64,000 bases of DNA, taken from positions 27,867,312-27,931,311 of the forward strand of contig JAQNBH010000009.1 of assembly GCA_028752905.1 (NCBI GenBank). The letters are read 5' to 3'. Position numbers and translations under genes: made by a program. Below, in pieces: positions 1 to 12,489 of this stretch; position 1 is the stretch's first letter, and every line of letters starts with the position of its first letter. Origin of the DNA: Cladorhizidae sp. MBARI D1340-BT2. Its lineage: Eukaryota; Porifera; Demospongiae; Poecilosclerida; Cladorhizidae. Under the pieces are notes generated by a model. It was not told the origin of the DNA and did not search any database. It saw only the letters and a list, made by a program, of their open reading frames with translations.

Positions 1-586
1 GTCTTAGCTCTAACTTATTTAAGCAGTTTCTTAGCATCCTGATGGTAGTTTCTTCCATCTTTAGTTCAAAAAGGAATTCCAGCTTACCATGATACTTCAC
101 TATGGTAGTGCCTGGTGGACATTAAAAAGAATCCATGAAATTTATTTTAAGTCTATCCATAACAAACTAAAATTGGTAAAGAACATAAACACAATAATTG
201 AATTGTATGTGTGGAGCTAATCTGAGGGCTGAATCAGCAGCTACATGCTCTAGCCTCCTACTGCTCTACAGCTGTAGCATTTTAGAACTTGTATAATTTT
301 TTCCAACATTCTGATGAAGTTCCAATAAATATAGTGTATAAGATGTAGTCAGCTTGTGTTCATTGTGTATTGGTGTAAAGTTCTGGGCAGAGAGTGTGTT
401 ACAATGGAGGTAGGTGAAAGTTGGAAGACGTTCATCTCCTTTCAAAGTCTTATAATATTGACAGTTTTTCCACTTATTCTTTATAAATGCACTGTACTTT
501 GTTGATTATTGTGCCACCAAGGATAAGCTCTGATTTATTGTCCTTACATAGTATGAATACATTCTTGATATATACTCAAACTTTAG

Positions 587-657
587 ATCCTGGATTGCCT
601 ATAAGTGGTGGTCCAAAACTTAGGACATCAGGTCTTCCATCACAACCATCCAGACAT
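587..657 (+). CDS. mini-exon A1 of cassette gene (copy 1)
   Basis: Putative 71-nt internal exon, phase 1 to 0. A pyrimidine tract and CTTTAG precede it and GTGAGC follows. After a split Asp codon it reads PGLPISGGPKLRTSGLP and ends Ser-Arg-His. The same exon type (PGLPT, then a Gly-Leu-Pro before the donor) recurs at 8006, 15499, 31307 and elsewhere, always with the same phases, which is why I call it an exon although it is short. Its partner B exon should follow near 722, but only its first 11 bases (722-732) survive; the sequence then diverges from the intact form seen at 15634. The function is unknown and it may be skipped in transcripts. Confidence 0.55.
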
Positions 658-1720
658 GTGAGCCAATAATCTATCGTATTGTTTGCTTGCTTAATTTTAC
701 AGTGATTATTTTAACTTTCAAACTCAATCCTTATAATAAGACGATGCTAAATACCAACATATTTGGTACTAATAATATTACCTGTCCTCGAGTCATAAAC
801 CCAGAAGAAATGATAGGTTTAAGTGGGGCACTGTTGGTTTGTGGCTTCTGAAGGTTAATCACACTACATAATTGAACGTACTTCTCCACAACAGATCTTG
901 GTAGACACGCATAGTTCGAAGAAATCTAGAGGGAGTATGGTGAAGACAGAGAATTGAATTACCTTTGATAACCAAAACAGATCACTATTATAAAATGTCG
1001 CTGGTTGTTTACCACATACTAAAACAACAGGATTAACCCATGGGTAATTAGTTATTCACATTAAAAAGCTGAGAGGTGGATGCTTGCTGTATCTAGTGGA
1101 TGAAACGGACAATGTAAATCTAAATGCACACACCCATGTTTTTGCTACTATTAGAAGGATGTAGGTCAAACCGATATAAAATAGGAAACAGGTGAAACAT
1201 AAGGATTCATAACATCCAAACGTCAACATACTTCATATCGAGTGTTTTATGTTGTGTCCAAAATGTAACTTGCTGTGTGTTCCAATTTTTCAATAAAAGT
1301 GAATTGGAGGTTACTACTACAATAGTAGTGTTTTACTCATATGCTGCGCTGCACTGTCCTTGGACTCAATTGAATTTGGATATGACAAATTGTATGTTTG
1401 CACTTACCAAAACCATATAAAAGTTAGAGATAGCAACCTTATGTCAGGACCTCAATTCAAATATTCATGGTCACCTGATTAAAAACATTTTATGGTTGAC
1501 ATGAGCTATACCCATATTATGCACAGCTTATATAACTGACAGTCAGTCACAATTTTCAATCTCACGTGCAATCTTTAGGTGTTCAACCAGTAGAGCTACA
1601 CTGTACCTACAATATTTGAGTGCCAAAATGAGAGCATGCATCAAGGGCTACATTTCAAACACAAGATCACATGCATAGAATCTGTTTTTATATAGAAATG
1701 ATAGACATTCTGTACCTCGG

Positions 1721-2346
1721 CTAGAGCCTTTTATAGCCCATATGACCTTGAACATCACAGTGCACTCTATTCAAAATAGTATGAAACTCTTCAATGTAAG
1801 CCACTCTCCGATAATGACCAAGGATGGAGGAGTCATTCTCATCCTGAAAAAAAGATTAGATTAAAATGACACCGTATAACTGCGATTCAGTAAAGCGTCT
1901 GGCTCATGAAGCGAATGGCTACTGGATTTCAATCAATTAAACAAAGTTTTGTCTTTGTTATTATCATCCATGCCTATAGATTGGCACTTGACTTGTGGCT
2001 TTAAACTTATAAAATAAGGAGACCTGTCTAACAACAAAATATGTCTCACTAAATATATCACTGGCTATATGGGTTTAATCACCTTTTTCTTTGCTGGCAT
2101 ACAAAGTACATCCTTAAGCCCAAGAGCAGGGTACTCCAAAAGTTAAAAACATTTTTGTTTCACCCAAAAATTGAATTTAGGATCACTGTTCGCCATCTCC
2201 CCTTTCAGAAATTTGACAACAGCTTGTCCCTTTGTTCTTGATATGGTTTTGCTTCCAAGGTTCCTTCCAGAAAGAAAGGTTTGCTGAACATTAATCATCA
2301 TAGGCATTCTCTCCTTCCATTTCTCCTTCCTACAACCTCTTCCCAT
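1721..2346 (-). pseudogene. integrase-like (KRBA2/retroelement-type) relic, copy 1
   Basis: Two minus-strand exons. Exon 1 (2346-2083) contains AVVKFLKGEMANSDPKFNFW. A TAA stop follows at 2145-2143, then the frame resumes with YPALGLKDVLCMPAKKK and a GTGATT donor. Exon 2 (1843-1721, after TTTTTTTCAG) reads DENDSSILGHYRR and continues with IEEFHTILNRVHCDVQGHMG, ending in a TAG. The His...Cys...Gly-His-Met-Gly pattern resembles the segment leading into the HHCC zinc-binding domain of retroelement-type integrases and of KRAB-A-domain protein 2 relatives. No DDE core was found downstream. I infer a dead transposon or domesticated-integrase fragment. The family assignment comes from motif memory only. 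Confidence 0.45.
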
Positions 2347-2389
2347 GTGGGAGCAAACTTGTTTTGATCTAATTGGTGATCAGGTATTG

Positions 2390-3498
2390 GCTTTCGCGAT
2401 CCTAGGATTGAGCAAATTCCAGGTTTGCGGGTAACATATATATTGTAATTGGCGAGATGCAACAATTGCCTTCAAGCAGTATATAGAAAGGCAGTGCCAC
2501 AAGTGTTCTGTGGAGTAGTACTGACACAATGGTCCGGGCATTGTGGTAATAAATATTATTAACCCTGTGCATTTATACTTTGAGACATCAGCAAAACGTT
2601 GTCTCAATGTTTACAAAAATGCCTATGATCATATTTTTTAATAAAATATAATACTCTCTTGCTTTATGGTTAGTATAGGTAGATCTTCATTATCTTTCAT
2701 GCAATTAAAGATAGTTCTTGTAGCATTGGTTGCACATATCACAAGAATCAATATTTGCATAATACTTACAGGTCCCCAGCATCCTTCTCTGTATACTCAA
2801 GTCATTATTCTCAATAGCTCATCCAAACACTGATGACGGATGTAGTGTTCTATTTTTTACAAGCTAGCATGCTGAATTATAATTTTTTTACTGCATATAT
2901 CTTGGAATCATCTTCCCTCATAAACTTCAGCAACTTATAAGAATTCCTATCACTATGGTCGTTGTGGCTGCTGATTCCAAATCCCTGTCTTGGAAAGAAT
3001 TCGAGGAATGTTGGTTTAGTAGCCATTGCTAAGAACTGCTAAGCATCTCACTTAAATTGCGTGTTGTTGTGCAGGTAGCTAATACTACACAGAATGCTTG
3101 TGATACTGCATCTGTTTATGCTGCTTGTAGGAAACTATTGCATATTTCCATATACATAACTACAAGTAATAATTACCTACCTGACTGTATGCTTGCATAA
3201 AGATATAAATATTATCCAGTTAGCAATTCCATTCTTATTTACAGAGCATTAGAGATTCAAGCCTTCATGGACTATCCTTGTCACAACTGTCTAGCAAAGA
3301 TAACAGGGCACTCGACCTTCAAAATTAAGCCACTGCTACGAAAGGAACTAAGTCGTCTGGAATGATCCTAACACTGTCTTTTTCAAAAAGGTTGCTTGGG
3401 CAAAAAAATTAACTTGGTTGTGAGGCTCGTTATGGAAAGGCAAGGATCCAGATCTAGTAGAAGCACTAGAAACATGTTAAGCAATATTGCCAGCCATA
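2390..3498. repeat. unclassified module repeat R, copy 1
   Basis: This segment recurs at 9809-10922 and, more diverged, at 27080-28247 and inverted at 59815-61020. In all four it sits immediately 5' of the Penelope 3'-tail relic and an A/B exon pair, so it belongs to the ancestral duplicated module. Short minus-strand frames are partly conserved between copies but are broken differently in each. I do not recognise a protein. Confidence 0.6.
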
Positions 3499-4112
3499 TT
3501 AACCCTTTCACCGTCGACTTCATTTTGAGATTTTGACCTATTTTTACTTTAATTTTTGTATCTGATCATTGGTTCACAAAAGTCCCCAGCAACCGCATAT
3601 CACATGATTGACAAAGAGTTACTGATCAACTTGGTGATAAATGTGTTGCCTAGCAACCAAACCACAAACCATTTTTGGATTAGAATACTTTTTATCACTG
3701 CATTTATCGACTATTACAAGTATATTTTATGGTTTTTCAGATCAAATACTAAAATATGGTCGCTTATCGAACTGCAAACAGCATATAATCTGAAAAATGT
3801 ACATTTTTTGGCATAATTTATGAATATTGAATGCCCTAATTTTTCTATTTTGCAGGATATAGCCATGTTTGTCAGTCTATAAGAGTATTGACTGTTGTCA
3901 AGCACCACGAGGAAGGTCTGGCTGTATTGAAAGTTGAAAATTTCAAGATGTTGCAGAAAGGCACAATAAAGCAAAGACTCATCAAGAAAACATACGTGTA
4001 CTACACATGTCTGCATGCATAAATGATAAAGAAAAGAAGTATACATGTACATGCCTAACACATGTACATACTACAAAAGCAATACAAAGAAAATCTCGAA
4101 GAGAAAAGGAAG

Positions 4113-5001
4113 CTAGTGCGAGTAGTCAGAGAGTGTGTGGAATTCCCTGAAGCATGTCCTTCCACGCACAGCACAATGGCTAATACCACAAAGAGAGCAG
4201 TGACAAAAGGTCTTGTGCCTCTTACCTCTGGCCTCGACTTCTTCCTTGGCCTTTTCCTCTTCCTTGGCCTTCCTTGGCCTTTACCTCTTCCTTGGCTTTT
4301 TCCTCTTCCTTGGCCTTTTCCTCTTCCTTGGCCTTTTCCTCTTCCTTGGCTTTTTCCTCTTCCTTGGCCTTTTCCTCGGCCTCGGCATCCAACACGCCCC
4401 CTGTCTCAGCGATCAGAAGGTAACAGTGATACTTCTGAGTCAGAAGATGGAACTACATCAAATGAAGGAGAAGATGGTAGGAGAAGCAATTGGGGGCGAG
4501 TTTGCAGGACCACTCGGAGGAGAGTTTGCAGGATCACTCAGAGATTCAGCAGATTCAAGATCAGTGGCTAAACCTATATAAAAGATTATTATTATGAACT
4601 TTACAACCTAGTGAACTTTATAACTAGGAACTTTATAACCTAGTGATATATATTTCTGGCTTATTATGTCTCTTGATAGCTCAAATATTATATTCCATTC
4701 TATAGATATCTACTCATACTTACCAAGCAACTCATACTCTTCATCAGGAGTCATAAAACTCCATCAGAAGCACTGGCACTTGAAGTGTTTGGTCCAACAT
4801 CCTGAGGAGTTGAAGTTGAAGCTCTGGACAAAAAGCTGCCAACTCCTTAGGGTCTAATACCTCATCACCAAGGAAGGAAGACACTTTACCTTCATCATCT
4901 TCATCTCTATCATAGTCAGAGAGGTCGAAACCGCCATCAAACAACAGCTCTAACACGCGAGCACGATCAAATATTTCAGCCATTATTTTGCTTGAATTCA
5001 A
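4113..5001 (-). pseudogene. core-deleted piggyBac transposase of element F, copy 1
   Basis: Exon 1 starts at the ATG at 5001 (MNSSKIMAEIFDRARVLELL, then an Asp/Glu-rich stretch typical of piggyBac N-termini). It runs to a strong GTAAGT donor just below 4724, but a frameshift lies near 4822. Exon 2 begins at 4573 after TATATAG with LATDLESAESLSDPANSPP and then loses frame. Next comes an 18-bp minisatellite that reads as Lys-Ala-Lys-Glu-Glu-Glu. The 3' end encodes the piggyBac C-terminal cysteine/histidine-rich motif CSLCGISLC...RGRTCFREFHTLSDY, followed by TAG. The DDE/DDD core is absent, so this is a non-functional deletion derivative. The domain order is otherwise that of elements C-E. Confidence 0.8.
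4236..4386. repeat. 18-bp KAKEEE minisatellite, copy 1 (about 8 units)
   Basis: Unit close to TTCCTTGGCCTTTTCCTC. On the minus strand it reads Lys-Ala-Lys-Glu-Glu-Glu inside the piggyBac relic. It has fewer units than the matching array at 11658-11876 and one irregular junction that breaks the frame. Confidence 0.9.
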
Positions 5002-5199
5002 AATTGTTTGACGTCACAGTTACCTACGTGCTACGGTTCTTAAATTTTTTGGTGAAATAGAACAGTCCATCGTGCACATTTACGGTAAGTTTTGAATATG
5101 TAGAGTCAACGGTTGATGTTTAATAATTATTAACGCGACGGTCACTCAATCTCGCGCTTCTATGCAGTGAAGCGGTTAAAACACAAACACAGAATCTCC

Positions 5200-5330
5200 G
5201 ACTACTTGTACTTTTCATTGCGCTGCCTGGCACCAGAATGTTAGCAGTTGAATCGGAATGGACTTCCCTGGCTGCTGGGGAGCCACTCTCGAGAACCTGA
5301 ACTGAAGCCAAGACCACCAAGATCACCATA
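5200..5330 (-). pseudogene. Penelope-like 3'-tail relic, copy 1
   Basis: The segment around TGGACTTCCCTGGCTGCTGG aligns by eye with the end of the Penelope-like ORF and 3' flank at 35130-35225 and 56640-56760, including the CACCA..ATCACCAT end. It is only about 130 bp, with no open frame. The same relic occurs at 12690, 28280 and 59680. Confidence 0.5.
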
Positions 5331-5807
5331 TTTTTTCTGTATTCAGTTATTTATCACAACCTTTTTGAAATAGAAAGCCAAAGTTTGTACTTGTCATCAA
5401 TAGGAGCCTCTAGCCCTAGATGCCTACTACTCTAACGCCCTAGCAGTTTTAGAACTTCTATAACTTTTGACAAACATCAGATGAAGAATTGCCAAGAAAT
5501 ATATATATACCATGAGATGTGTTTTTTATCTCTCATTTTTCTCAGCTAATGTTCATTGTGTATCAGTGTCAAGTTAAACAGAAACTTGGAGCTCTGGAGA
5601 CTGATAATGTATTTAGGTTGTATGTGGTGAAAAATGGAAATCATTGACTTCTTTTAATATCATGTAATTCTGACAGTTTGTCCACCTGTTCTTTATATAT
5701 GCACGCAATTTATTATTTAGAGGATCACGATACAGCTGTGATTTATTATCCCTACATATATAGTATGAATGCATTCTTGATTTATATTTTGATTACTGTA
5801 ACTTTAG

Positions 5808-5973
5808 ACCCTGGATTGCCTACAAGTGCTGGTAGAAATATTGGGACATTAGAGGTCTTCCATTCAAAAGATCCATACAGGTGTATACTCTATTGTTGTA
5901 TTTTCTTGATTTAATGAATGTTTTATTTTTGAGACTCCATCCTTCCCTGATGAGCAAGCCAGTGAAAATCTCG
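5808..5973 (+). pseudogene. mini-exon pair A2/B2 (copy 1), frameshifted
   Basis: A2 is 5808-5880, after ACTTTAG and before GTGTAT. At 73 nt it is out of step with the 71- or 74-nt in-frame versions, because ACATTAGAGGTC replaces ACATCAGGTC. B2 is 5934-5973 (40 nt) before GTAGGT and reads TPSFPDEQASENL plus one base. The acceptor is TTTTGAG rather than CAG, and the Tyr found in other B exons is Ser. The pair keeps the A (phase 1-0) and B (phase 0-1) architecture but would shift frame if A2 were included. Confidence 0.5.
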
Positions 5974-6454
5974 GTAGGTGTAACTTACTTTGGAATACTG
6001 GATTTATTCAATCTGTTTATTTTTCCATGTGGATAATTTTTACACAAATTGATCCATACAATAAACGTACTTTCATTAAATTAATCAACAAGCACGAAGG
6101 ATTAAGAAGCACGAAGGTTATATTTTTCCTCAGGTTATCCAAGATAAAGGGAATTAATTTAGAAGTTCTATAATTTCAAGATGAAATATATGCCAAAGGA
6201 AATGCAACATGAAATATTGTGTTCATATCCTATTTTTCTCAGCTCATGTTCAAAGATGTCAGTCAAGAAAGTAGGATTACTCTGACAATTTTTACATATG
6301 CTCTACAAAAACATGGGCAAGTATTCTTTTAAAACACAATGGGAAAAGTAGGTCCTAAAACTACACCACTCTAGTATGGCACCAAACATTGATTGTATTA
6401 TCTTGTATGCACACAGTATAAACGCATTCTAAAATGTCCCATTTTTTTCTCCAG

Positions 6455-6622
6455 GATTGCCTACAAATGATGTTCCTACTTTTGGCCTCTCAGTAGATGG
6501 TCTTCCAGCCATACTTGTGAGCCAATACTCTATTATATTGTTTTCTTGCTTATTTTTATGTGTTGCTTTGTTAATCCTACAGGCTCTATCCTTGACTGGT
6601 GAGCAAGCCTATGAAATTCCTG
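6455..6622 (+). CDS. mini-exon pair A3/B3 with YEIPG motif (copy 1)
   Basis: A3 is 6455-6516 (62 nt, phase 1-0). It lies after TTTTTTTCTCCAG and before GTGAGC and reads GLPTNDVPTFGLSVDGLPAIL. B3 is 6583-6622 (40 nt, phase 0-1). It lies after AATCCTACAG and before GTTTGT and reads ALSLTGEQAYEIP, with Gly completed across the junction. Both are open in the shared frame. Tyr-Glu-Ile-Pro resembles phosphotyrosine/SH2-docking motifs, but that role is inference. The A3 intron borders are conserved at 13943 and 31993. Confidence 0.6.
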
Positions 6623-8005
6623 GTTTGTTTGGAATACTGTTTAGATGAGGTGTTTATGACAAAATTCTCTCGGAACAAATAAAGAAATTTTGTAATCTCA
6701 TTGTCATAAGAACCCTAATAATTATTGTATAGGATAGCTTGATTAGAACATCTGTGAGATTTACATCAATATGAATACATGCTGAGAAAAATGTCATATG
6801 AAAGATTGTGTCTATTGATAACCTATTTTTCTCAGATCATGTCACAAACATTAAATTTTCACTTCAGTTTGCATAGGAACATAGTCAGCACCTTCCACAT
6901 TACAAGTATCCACTATGCAATTTTCTCTGATGACTGGATGCTTGTAGCGACCGCCCAGTGCATCATAGTAATGTGACAGATAGCAAAGATATAAGGAAAG
7001 TTAGCAATAAAAATCCATTGGTAGACTTTGTTGAACCTGAAGTCGACTACTTGATAGTTTTAATCAATGAGGGGATCAATAACGCCTTAGCTAAAGTAGA
7101 GGCACCAGCTAGACATTGAAACAACCAGCAAATCCTCACCTAGGGCTAACTAACCTCTAACTTTATTGCAATGGTAAAACACAACCAGCAAATCCTCACC
7201 TAGAGCTAACTAACTTCTATCTTCATTGCAATGGTAACACAGGGTGTGCATTTTACAATCAACATTCAAATTTCATAATTCAAGCACCCACCTTAGATGT
7301 TCAAGGCGAGTGAGTAGTTCGACTCCCTTTATTTCCCTTAGGGTAGGTATGTATTTTTATAGCCAGGTATTGCACTGGTACTCTCTATATTCAATGGAGG
7401 TTGATATTAAAAAAATCATGTCTTAGCTCTAACTTATTTAAGCAGTTTCTTAGCATCCTGATGGTAGTTTCTTCCATCTTTAGTTCAAAAAGGAATTCCA
7501 GCTTACCATGATACTTCACTATGGTAGTGCCTGGTGGACATTAAAAAGAATCCATGAAATTTATTTTAAGTCTATCCATAACAAACTAAAATTGGTAAAG
7601 AACATAAACACAATAATTGAATTGTATGTGTGGAGCTAATCTGAGGGCTGAATCAGCAGCTACATGCTCTAGCCTCCTACTGCTCTACAGCTGTAGCATT
7701 TTAGAACTTGTATAATTTTTTCCAACATTCTGATGAAGTTCCGATAAATATAGTGTATAAGATGTTGTCAGCTTGTGTTCATTGTGTATTGGTGTAAAGT
7801 TCTGGGCAGAGAGTGTGTTACAATGGAGGTAGGTGAAAGTTGGAAGACGTTCATCTCCTTTCAAAGTCTTATAATATTGACAGTTTTTCCACTTATTCTT
7901 TATAAATGCACTGTACTTTGTTGATTATTGTGCCACCAAGGATAAGCTCTGATTTATTGTCCTTACATAGTATGAATACATTCTTGATATATACTCAAAC
8001 TTTAG

Positions 8006-8076
8006 ATCCTGGATTGCCTATAAGTGGTGGTCCAAAACTTAGGACATCAGGTCTTCCATCACAACCATCCAGACAT
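8006..8076 (+). CDS. mini-exon A1 of cassette gene (copy 2)
   Basis: Identical to the exon at 587-657, including the CTTTAG acceptor and GTGAGC donor (71 nt, phase 1-0). Its partner B exon is again truncated after ACTCAATCCTT, so the loss of B1 predates the tandem duplication. Confidence 0.55.
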
Positions 8077-9139
8077 GTGAGCCAATAATCTATCGTATTG
8101 TTTGCTTGCTTAATTTTACAGTGATTGTTTTAACTTTCAAACTCAATCCTTATAATAAGACGATGCTAAATACCAACATATTTGGTACTAATAATATTAC
8201 CTGTCCTCGAGTCATAAACCCAGAAGAAATGATAGGTTTAAGTGGGGCACTGTTGGTTTGTGGCTTCTGAAGGTTAATCACACTACATAATTGAACGTAC
8301 TTCTCCACAACAGATCTTGGTAGACACGCATAGTTCGAAGAAATCTAGAGGGAGTATGGTGAAGACAGAGAATTGAATTACCTTTGATAACCAAAACAGA
8401 TCACTATTATAAAATGTCGCTGGTTGTTTACCACATACTAAAACAACAGGATTAACCCATGGGTAATTAGTTATTCACATTAAAAAGCTGAGAGGTGGAT
8501 GCTTGCTGTATCTAGTGGATGAAACGGAAAATGTAAATCTAAATGCACACACCCATGTTTTTGCTACTATTAGAAGGATGTAGGTCAAACCTATATAAAA
8601 TAGGAAATAGGTGAAACATAAGGATTCATAACATCCAAACGTCAACATACTTCATATCGAGTGTTTTATGTTGTGTCCAAAATGTAACTTGCTGTGTGTT
8701 CCAATTTTTCAATAAAAGTGAATTGTAGGTTACTACTACAATAGTAGTGTTTTACTCATATGCTGCGCTGCACTGTCCTTGGACTCAATTGAATTTGGAT
8801 ATGACAAATTGTATGTTTGCACTTACCAAAACCATATAAAAGTTAGAGATAGCAACCTTATGTCAGGACCTCAATTCAAATATTCATGGTCACCTGATTA
8901 AAAACATTTTATGGTTGACATGAGCTATACCCATATTATGCACAGCTTATATAACTGACAGTCAGTCACAATTTTCAATCTCACATGCAATCTTTAGGTG
9001 CTCAACCAGTAGAGCTACACTGTACCTACAATATTTGAGTGCCAAAATGAGAGCATGCATCAAGGGCTACATTTCAAACACAAGATCACATGCATAGAAT
9101 CTGTTTTTATATAGAAATGATAGACATTCTGTACCTCGG

Positions 9140-9765
9140 CTAGAGCCTATTATAGCCCATATGACCTTGAACATCACAGTGCACTCTATTCAAAATAGTA
9201 TGAAACTCTTCAATATAAGCCACTCTCCGATAATGACCAAGGATGGAGGAGTCATTCTCATCCTGAAAAAAAGATTAGATTAAAATGACACCGTATAACT
9301 GCGATTCAGTAAAGCATCTGGCTCATGAAGCGAATGGCTACTGGATTTCAATCAATTAAACAAAGTTTTGTCTTTGTTATTATCATCCATGCCTATAGAT
9401 TGGCACTTGACTTGTGGCTTTAAACTTATAAAATAAGGAGACCTGTCTAACAACAAAATATGTCTCACTAAATATATCACTGGCTATATGGGTTTAATCA
9501 CCTTTTTCTTTGCTGGTATACAAAGTACATCCTTAAGCCCAAGAGCAGGGTACTCCAAAAGTTAAAAACATTTTTGTTTCACCCAAAAATTGAATTTAGG
9601 ATCACTGTTCGCCATCTCCCCTTTCAGAAATTTGACAACAGCTTGTCCCTTTGTTCTTGATATGGTTTTGCTTCCAAGGTTCCTTCCAGAAAGAAAGGTT
9701 TGCTGAACATTAATCATCATAGGCATTCTCTCCTTCCATTTCTCCTTCCTACAACCTCTTCCCAT
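9140..9765 (-). pseudogene. integrase-like relic, copy 2
   Basis: Duplicate of the relic at 1721-2346. Exon 1 is 9765-9502 and exon 2 is 9262-9140. It shares the internal TAA and the terminal TAG with copy 1, so both stops predate the duplication. One substitution changes Lys to Asn just before the terminal stop. Confidence 0.45.
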
Positions 9766-9808
9766 GTGGGAGCAAACTTGTTTTGATCTAATTGGTGATC
9801 AGGTATTG

Positions 9809-10922
9809 GCTTTCGCGATCCTAGGATTGAGCAAATTCCAGGTTTGCGGGTAACATATATATTGTAATTGGCGAGATGCAACAATTGCCTTCAAGCAGTA
9901 TATAGAAAGGCAGTGCCACAAGTGTTCTGTGGAGTAGTACTGACACAATGGTCCGGGCATTGTGGTAATAAATATTATTAACCCTGTGCATTTATACTTT
10001 GAGACATCAGCAAAACGTTGTCTCAATGTTTACAAAAATGCCTATGATCATATTTTTTAATAAAATATAATACTCTCTTGCTTTATGGTTAGTATAGGTA
10101 GATCTTCATTATCTTTCATGCAATTAAAGATAGTTCTTGTAGCATTGGTTGCACATATCACAAGAATCAATATTTGCATAATACTTACAGGTCCCCAGCA
10201 TCCTTCTCTGTATACTCAAGTCATTATTCTCAATAGCTCATCCAAACACTGATGACGGATGTAGTGTTCTATTTTTTACAAGCTAGCATGCTGAATTATA
10301 ATTTTTTTTACTGCATATATCTTGGAATCATCTTCCCTCATAAACTTCAGCAACTTATAAGAATTCCTATCACTATGGTCGTTGTGGCTGCTGATTCCAA
10401 ATCACTGTCTTGGAAAGAATTCGAGGAATGATGGTTTAGTAGCCATTGCTAAGAACTGCTAAGCATCTCACTTAAATTGCGTGTTGTTGTGCAGGTAGCT
10501 AATACTACACAGAATGCTTGTGATACTGCATCTGTTTATGCTGCTTGTAGGAAACTATTGCATATTTCCATATACATAACTACAAGTAATAATTACCTAC
10601 CTGACTGTATGCTTGCATAAAGATATAAATATTATCCAGTTAGCAATTCCATTCTTATTTACAGAGCATTAGAGATTCAAGCCTTCATGGACTATCCTTG
10701 TCACAACTGTCAAGCAAAGATAACAGGGCACTCGACCTTCAAAATTAAGCCACTGCTACGAAAGGAACTAAGTCGTCTGGAATGATCCTAACACTGTCTT
10801 TTTCAAAAAGGTTGCTTGGGCAAAAAAATTAACTTGGTTGTGAGGCTCGTTATGGAAAGGCAAGGATCCAGATCTAGTATATAGAAGCACTAGAAACATG
10901 TTAAGCAATATTGCCAGCCATA
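9809..10922. repeat. unclassified module repeat R, copy 2
   Basis: Near-identical duplicate of 2390-3498, with a 4-bp TATA-type insertion near 10880. No gene recognised. Confidence 0.6.
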
Positions 10923-11537
10923 TTAACGCTTTCACCGTCGACTTCATTTTGAGATTTTGACCTATCTTTACTTTAATTTTTGTATCTGATCATTGGTTCA
11001 GAAAAGTCCCCAGCAACCGCATATCACATGATTGACAAAGAGTTACTGATCAACTTGGTGATAAATGTGTTGCCTAGCAACCAAACCACAAAACATTTTT
11101 TTGATTAGAATACTTTTTATCACTGCATTTATCGACTATTACAAGTATACTTTATGGTTTTTCAGATCAAATACTAAAATATGGTCGCTTATCGAACTGC
11201 AAACAGCATATAATCTGAAAAATGTAAATTTTTTGGCATAATTTATGAATATTGAATGCCCTAATTTTTCTATTTTGCAGGATATAGCCATGTTTTTCAG
11301 TCTATAAGAGTATTGACTGTTGTCAAGCACCACGAGGAAGGTCTGGCTGTATTGAAAGTTGAAAATTTCAAGATGTTGCAGAAAGGCACAATAAAGCAAA
11401 GACTCGTCAAGAAAACATACGTGTACTACACATGTCTGCATGCATAAATGATAAAGAAAAGAAGTATACATGTACATGCCTAACACATGTACATACTACA
11501 AAAGCAATACAAAGAAAATCTCGAAGAGAAAAGGAAG

Positions 11538-12489
11538 CTAGTGCGAGTAGTCAGAGAGTGTGTGGAATTCCCTGAAGCATGTCCTTCCACGCACAGCACA
11601 AAGGCTAATACCACAAAGAGAGCAGTGACAAAAGGTCTTGTGCCTCTTACCTCTGGCCTCGACTTCTTCCTTGGCCTTTTCCTCTTCCTTGGCCTTTTCC
11701 TCTTCCTTGGCTTTTTCCTCTTCCTTGGCCTTTTCCTCTTCCTTGGCCTTTCCCTTTTCCTTGGCCTTTACCTCTTCCTTGGCTTTTTCCTCTTCCTTGG
11801 CCTTTTCCTCTTCCTTGGCCTTTTCCTCTTCCTTGGCTTTTTCCTCTTCCTTGGCCTTTTCCTCGGCCTCGGCATCCAACACGCCCCCTGTCTCAGCGAT
11901 CAGAAGGTAACAGTGATACTTCTGAGTCAGAAGATGGAACTACATCAAATGAAGGAGAAGATGGTAGGAGAAGCAATTGGGGGCGAGTTTGCAGGACCAC
12001 TCGGAGAAGAGTTTGCAGGATGACTCAGAGATTCAGCAGATTCAAGATCAGTGGCTAAACCTATATAAAAGATTATTATTATGAACTTTACAACCTAGTG
12101 AACTTTATAACTAGGAACTTTATAACCTAGTGATATATATTTCTGGCTTATTATGTCTCTTGATAGCTCAAATATTATATTCCATTCTATAGATATCTAC
12201 TCATACTTACCAAGCAACTCATACTCTTCATCAGGAGTCATAAAAGCTCCATCAGAAGCACTGGCACTTGAAGTGTTTGGTCCAACATCCTGAGGAGTTG
12301 AAGTTAAAGCTCTGGACAAAAAGCTGCCAACTCCTTAGGGTCTAATACCTCATCACCAAGGAAGGAAGACACTTGACCTTCATCATCTTCATCTCTATCA
12401 TAGTCAGAGAGGTCGAAACCGCCATCAAACAACAGCTCTAACACGCGAGCACGATCAAATATTTCAGCCATTATTTTGCTTGAATTCAA
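11538..12489 (-). pseudogene. core-deleted piggyBac transposase of element F, copy 2
   Basis: Same structure as 4113-5001. Here the N-terminal frame (from 12489) ends early because a CAA codon became TAA at about 12306. The 18-bp array is longer and stays in frame, so a 114-codon minus-strand frame (11882-11538) joins about a dozen KAKEEE units to the C-terminal motif RTCFREFHTLSDY. One base absent from copy 1 near 12245 restores the frame ASDGAFMTPDEEYELL just before the GTAAGT donor, which shows the ancestral reading there. No catalytic core is present. Confidence 0.8.
11658..11876. repeat. 18-bp KAKEEE minisatellite, copy 2 (about 12 units)
   Basis: Same unit as 4236-4386 but about four units longer. 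This length change accumulated after, or during, the tandem duplication. Confidence 0.9.

Larger units (their letters stand above)
3503..5175 (-). mobile_element. internally deleted piggyBac element F, copy 1
   Basis: The element is flanked by TTAA at 3499-3502 and 5176-5179. Its termini match as imperfect inverted repeats: CCCTTTCACCG on the left, and on the right (reverse complement) CCGCTTCACTG. Inside on the minus strand are the 5' and 3' coding parts of a piggyBac-type transposase, but the DDD catalytic core is missing. A paralogous module at 28231-28260 lacks the whole insert and reads directly across the TTAA position, which confirms both boundaries. It cannot encode active transposase. 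Confidence 0.85.
1..7419. repeat. 7.4 kb tandem duplication, copy 1
   Basis: The sequence from base 1 restarts at base 7420 in the same orientation. The two copies run side by side with only scattered substitutions and small indels, so the duplication looks young. The copy begins at or before the window edge. In order it holds: mini-exon A1, a minus-strand integrase-like relic, an unclassified repeat, a deleted piggyBac element, a Penelope 3'-tail relic, and mini-exon pairs A2/B2 and A3/B3. Stretches not listed separately (for example 740-1720 and 6640-7419) show no convincing gene. Confidence 0.95.
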
